Shown: positions 61,564 through 64,000 of the stretch, one piece after another
How the letters are laid out: each line of letters starts with the position of its first letter
Numbering within the stretch: the first letter of the stretch is position 1
Assembly: GCA_049642465.1 (NCBI GenBank)
Contig: JBAROV010000148.1
Location: 1 to 64,000 of the forward strand
Direction of reading: 5' to 3'
From: CAWDPQ01 sp049642465
GTDB taxonomy: Bacteria > Acidobacteriota > Vicinamibacteria > Vicinamibacterales > 2-12-FULL-66-21
Length of the DNA: 64,000 bases
Position numbers and translations under genes: made by a program
The notes under the pieces: generated by a model
Seen by the model: only the letters and a program-made list of their open reading frames with translations
Told to the model about the DNA's origin: nothing
Databases searched by the model: none

Positions 61564-61755
61564 TCAATGAATCTCTGCAAAGTGGCGCGCTCGTTGCGCC
61601 TCGAACAGCTCCCGCGCAGCCTGACGGGCAAGCGCTCGGACGAAAGCGCGCAAATGCTCGTCACACTGCGCGTCGATCTGGTTGTTCGCGTTCGTGCGAA
61701 CGTGCGGCCGATGTTGTCGCCGCCGCTCGCGCCGATGCCGTCGTCGTTCGGCCAT
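61564..61755 (-). CDS. Small basic protein upstream of the recombinase (63 aa)
   Basis: Arg-rich start (MAERRRHRRERRRQHRPHVR) then an amphipathic helix region (HLRAFVRALARQAARELFEA). It ends 12 nt before the recombinase ATG on the same strand, so they are probably co-transcribed. Size, charge and position would suit a recombination directionality factor or a DNA-binding partner, but no family is recognised. Confidence 0.45.
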   Translation of the reverse strand: MAERRRHRRERRRQHRPHVRTNANNQIDAQCDEHLRAFVRALARQAARELFEAQRARHFAEIH

Positions 61756-61996
61756 GATACGCCTGCCCATGTTGAACGTCGATGCCGGTTTCGCGTGCTC
61801 GTTCTGCTGTGAATGGGCAGCACTGAGTGCGGCTCCGATGCATCGACGACTGACAGGCGAAGAGCCGTGGCAGCGTGACGATGTCGATTCTGAATTGTGG
61901 ACGGATCTGGCGCTCTGGTCTGAGGCCGAAGCGCAGTCCGTTCCGATCGTTTGCTCCGCGGACGTGTCGTCGCGCGAGTCGGCGACCAGGAAGTGA
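61754..61996 (+). CDS. Possible small Cys-containing protein (80 aa)
   Basis: MIRLPMLNVDAGFACSFCCE, then EEPWQRDDVDSELWTDLALW. The start overlaps that of the minus-strand 63-aa gene, and there is no RBS. Protein-like composition in the second half is the only support. Confidence 0.3.
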   Translation: MIRLPMLNVDAGFACSFCCEWAALSAAPMHRRLTGEEPWQRDDVDSELWTDLALWSEAEAQSVPIVCSADVSSRESATRK

Positions 61997-62717
61997 ATCG
62001 AAAGAGAAACGAATCGTGATCTTGGGCCGCCGATTCGTGTGCTCCACATCGGGCGATGTGAAGGGGGTTGCGGGTTGCAACCGTCTAAGAGAATTCGACA
62101 ATAACGCCGTCCGCGCGCGTCGTCAAGAGGTTCACGTGAGGCCGTCGACAATTGCGCACCTGAGGTTCGCGGATCGCGCGGTCAAGGCCGCCAGCCGCGC
62201 GCATGCGCGGGCGGAGCAGCGCGGAGCGCCTTGAGCGCGCAACCGCGAAGCTCACAATCGAGTGCGGCGGCCGATGAAGAGACGGTGCACATTGCGCGCG
62301 CCTTTGCGGACCGCGCTGATCGCATCGTGGAGATCGTCTACTCCGGCTGAGACAGAGACAGCGTGGCGTGAGCGACCTCTTCTGTGGCCGCGGGCGTGAT
62401 CGCAGACCCGGCCAGATCTCGTGGTCGCTCACGCCACGGTATTGCCATTGACCGTCTCGCCGATGGCGTCACATCGGTGCGCGCGGCAAAGACCGCCGCC
62501 CGGAGCGCTCGGCCAGTAAGTCGCGGCGCTGATTGCAGTTGGAACAAACCGCAGGCGGGTCCAGCAGGCTTCGCATTACTCGCGATTGGCACTGGGCTGG
62601 ATGCAACAGAGGGGGAACACCCCGCGCGAGGCCCTGTTCCCCCCACGGTTCCCCCTTTTGCATGTCATCGCCGAGATCACACACTTGTTGGAAAATCCCA
62701 GAACTGGGATAATCGTG
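61997..62717. other. About 720 nt without a supported gene
   Basis: Open frames exist on both strands but give Arg/Ala/Pro-rich sequence without starts or RBS. No repeat, RNA gene or att copy is visible. It is probably decayed element DNA. Confidence 0.4.
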
Positions 62718-63028
62718 ATGTGCGACGTGCCTTGGCTGTGGACGAAAACCCGCGCGATTTACTGAGCCTTCCTGCGACGGTCATGGAGGACATGGGCAAC
62801 TCTCTCGGATCGCGCAATTCGGCGGTATCGCGGCCAGCGCGACGCCTTGGAAGGGTTCGGTCCTGGCGTTTTGGTGGTCGTCGAGTCAAACGATGGAACG
62901 CCTATTGAGCGGCGTACACCGTTCGGTTCGAGAAGGCGGTGTACGTCCGCCACGCTTTCCAGAAGAAGTCGCCGTCAAGCACCCGGCCTGCGAAGCGAGA
63001 CGTGTCGATCTTTTTGCCAAAGGACTGA
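62718..63028 (+). pseudogene. Decayed RelE/Gp49-family toxin gene
   Basis: Reading across three frames recovers the pattern of these toxins: a start near ATG 62718 (MCDVPWLWTKT), then RDLLSLPATVMEDMGNSLG (62753-62809), WKG/FGPGVLVVVESNDG (to about 62896), then NAY-stop-AAYTVRFEKAVYV and RHAFQKKSPSSTRPAKRDVS to a stop at 63026. Canonical members read FGxGVLEVVED, YRAVYTVRF and LHAFQKKS. At least three frame changes plus an in-frame TGA at 62906 make it non-functional. The intact antitoxin-like gene follows 29 nt later, the usual toxin-antitoxin order. Confidence 0.65.
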
Positions 63029-63057
63029 GCGGAGCTCAGAACGATCACGAGTAGCAG

Positions 63058-63396
63058 ATGAAAAGTCGAAGCGCTGAGCCACGTGAACCAATCACCCGCG
63101 GTACCGGAAACGTGTTCGCGGACTTCGGGTTTCCTGATGCCGCAGAACGTCAGGGAAAGCTGCGCCTCGCCTATGCCCTGAACCAGTTGCTGGATGATCG
63201 AAAGCTCTCGCAGGCCGAGGTTGCGAAGGTGTTGCGCCTGACCCAGCCGAAGGTTTCGGCCCTTCGCAAGCTTGCCGGCTTCTCCATCGAGCGCCTCATG
63301 AACCTGCTGACGGCACTCGACTGGGACGTGGAGATCGTCATTCGACGGAAGCCCGGGTCGCGGAAGACCGCCCGAGTCAGCGTCGTCGCGGGTTGA
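63058..63396 (+). CDS. XRE-type HTH antitoxin-like protein
   Basis: 112 aa. NVFADFGFPDAAERQGKLRL is the conserved start of the HTH antitoxins paired with Gp49/RelE toxins. The HTH is KLSQAEVAKVLRLTQPKVSA, followed by FSIERLMNLLTALDWDVEIV. Such proteins repress their own operon and bind the toxin. Here the partner upstream is decayed, so this is an orphan that may now be only a regulator. Confidence 0.85.
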   Translation: MKSRSAEPREPITRGTGNVFADFGFPDAAERQGKLRLAYALNQLLDDRKLSQAEVAKVLRLTQPKVSALRKLAGFSIERLMNLLTALDWDVEIVIRRKPGSRKTARVSVVAG

Positions 63397-63465
63397 TCGG
63401 GCTCTCAAGGCGTAGGCCTCGGCTCAGCTTTTCATGAACTCCAGCGTCAAACGCCACGTGCTTGC

Positions 63466-63993
63466 TCAGCCACTGCAGTGTTCGCGAACAAATCGTCGAG
63501 TCGCGGAGGTCGCCATGACCTCTAAGAAGTCGAATGGCGCCGTGCCAAATGCGCGCAACACGCGTACGTGGCCGTACGCGTCCAGATACGCAACCGCCCG
63601 ATTGAGTCGACCGGGAGGCAATTGAACGATCTCTTGTAATGTCGGCCCGCTTAGCTCGTTCTTTCCAGCAATCGCGTTGGCGACTGCGCAAAGATCATCG
63701 TCAGGGTTGTGATCCAGTTCTTCTCGAAAATGAAGGTAAAGAGCATAGGTAGGTTCAAGGTCAGAGAAGTCGTACGGAGCGGTGCCCATGGTCTGAATCA
63801 ATTTGACTAGACCGTAACTCTCCAACTCCTCGACCGCATCGTTCACGTCCTCGGCGCTCATGAACGAGGCAAGATCGTGAACTTCTTTGGCGGGAAAGTA
63901 CCGTTCCAGCCCTGCGCTATCATCACGAAGCCTCACCAACGCCGAACCGAGGGTGCTCGCCTCTGGCGAAAGGCCGCCGACACTCTGACGCAA
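63466..63993 (-). CDS. Two-domain winged-helix-like protein, 5' end uncertain
   Basis: 175 aa readable. Two internal repeats of about 60 residues align: EELESYGLVKLIQTMGTAPY plus DFSDLEP, and AYLDAYGHVRVLRAFGTAPF plus DFLEVMA. Each looks like helices and a beta wing, as in winged-helix domains. The first possible start in view is a TTG at 63993 and the frame stays open to the window edge, so the N-terminus may lie outside. Function unknown; DNA binding inferred. Confidence 0.6.
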   Translation of the reverse strand: MRQSVGGLSPEASTLGSALVRLRDDSAGLERYFPAKEVHDLASFMSAEDVNDAVEELESYGLVKLIQTMGTAPYDFSDLEPTYALYLHFREELDHNPDDDLCAVANAIAGKNELSGPTLQEIVQLPPGRLNRAVAYLDAYGHVRVLRAFGTAPFDFLEVMATSATRRFVREHCSG

Positions 63994-64000
63994 GCGTCTT

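Noticed and set aside
62384..62908. Plus-strand 174-codon frame in the element
   Set aside because: Only its last third is protein-like, and that part is one piece of the broken toxin; the rest is Arg/Ala-rich with no RBS.
62902..63408. Minus-strand 168-codon frame
   Set aside because: Antisense to the HTH gene and toxin remnant, which have recognisable family motifs on the plus strand.

Overview
The window is GC-rich, gene-dense chromosomal DNA from a diderm bacterium, most likely an acidobacterium of the Vicinamibacteria group (inferred, not proven). The clues are a DUF3738/'Soli_cterm' domain typical of Acidobacteria (12426-13604), a complete KDO branch of lipopolysaccharide synthesis, LolA, a type IV pilus operon, a ferredoxin-linked 2-oxoglutarate oxidoreductase and a PEP-CTERM protein. 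There is no rRNA and no CRISPR array.

Layout. 1-311: nested dispersed repeats. 312-6236: a MurA-like enzyme with Asp in place of the catalytic Cys, a GspD-like secretin, LolA, a PolX/PHP protein whose polymerase site looks dead, and a 53-residue Cys/His protein. 6420-15677: envelope and lineage-specific genes, including a pseudokinase-PEGA protein, two tandem paralogous secreted proteins, a Clp_N-DUF3738 fusion, tRNA-Ala, a frameshifted membrane-protein gene and dedA. 15724-21873: pfkA, then thrC, frr, pyrH, tsf, rpsB, rpsI and rplM on the minus strand. 22254-30577: pilMNOPQ behind a good sigma-54 promoter match, followed by two lipoprotein genes and a TPR gene. 30591-37593: aminopeptidase P, accBC, thiE, an APC permease, folD and coaE. 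37710-43876: the operon kdsB-pyrG-kdsA-kdsD-kdsC-lapB, which makes and activates KDO (pyrG supplies CTP) and ends with LapB. 43986-46102: a GspC/PilP-like protein and serA. 46385-53943: a TCA block icd-mdh-sucC-sucD-korA-korB. 53953-59819: a PEP-CTERM protein, an S9 peptidase, ndk, a DUF2905 protein, dcd, a sirtuin, a HIRAN-like protein and a DoxX-like protein.

At 59887-59963 lies an initiator tRNA-fMet. Its 3' half is also the 3' end of a large serine recombinase gene read on the other strand. This marks the left edge of an integrated element that runs to the window end. The element carries a decayed RelE/Gp49-type toxin gene beside an intact antitoxin-like HTH gene, and a two-domain winged-helix-like protein.

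Overlaid on the genes are at least four families of dispersed palindromic or structured repeats. One is inserted in frame inside lapB, and another sits in the leaders of murA and sucD. Several genes (pfkA, serA, ndk) have a -10-like box so close to the ATG that leaderless or near-leaderless transcription is likely.
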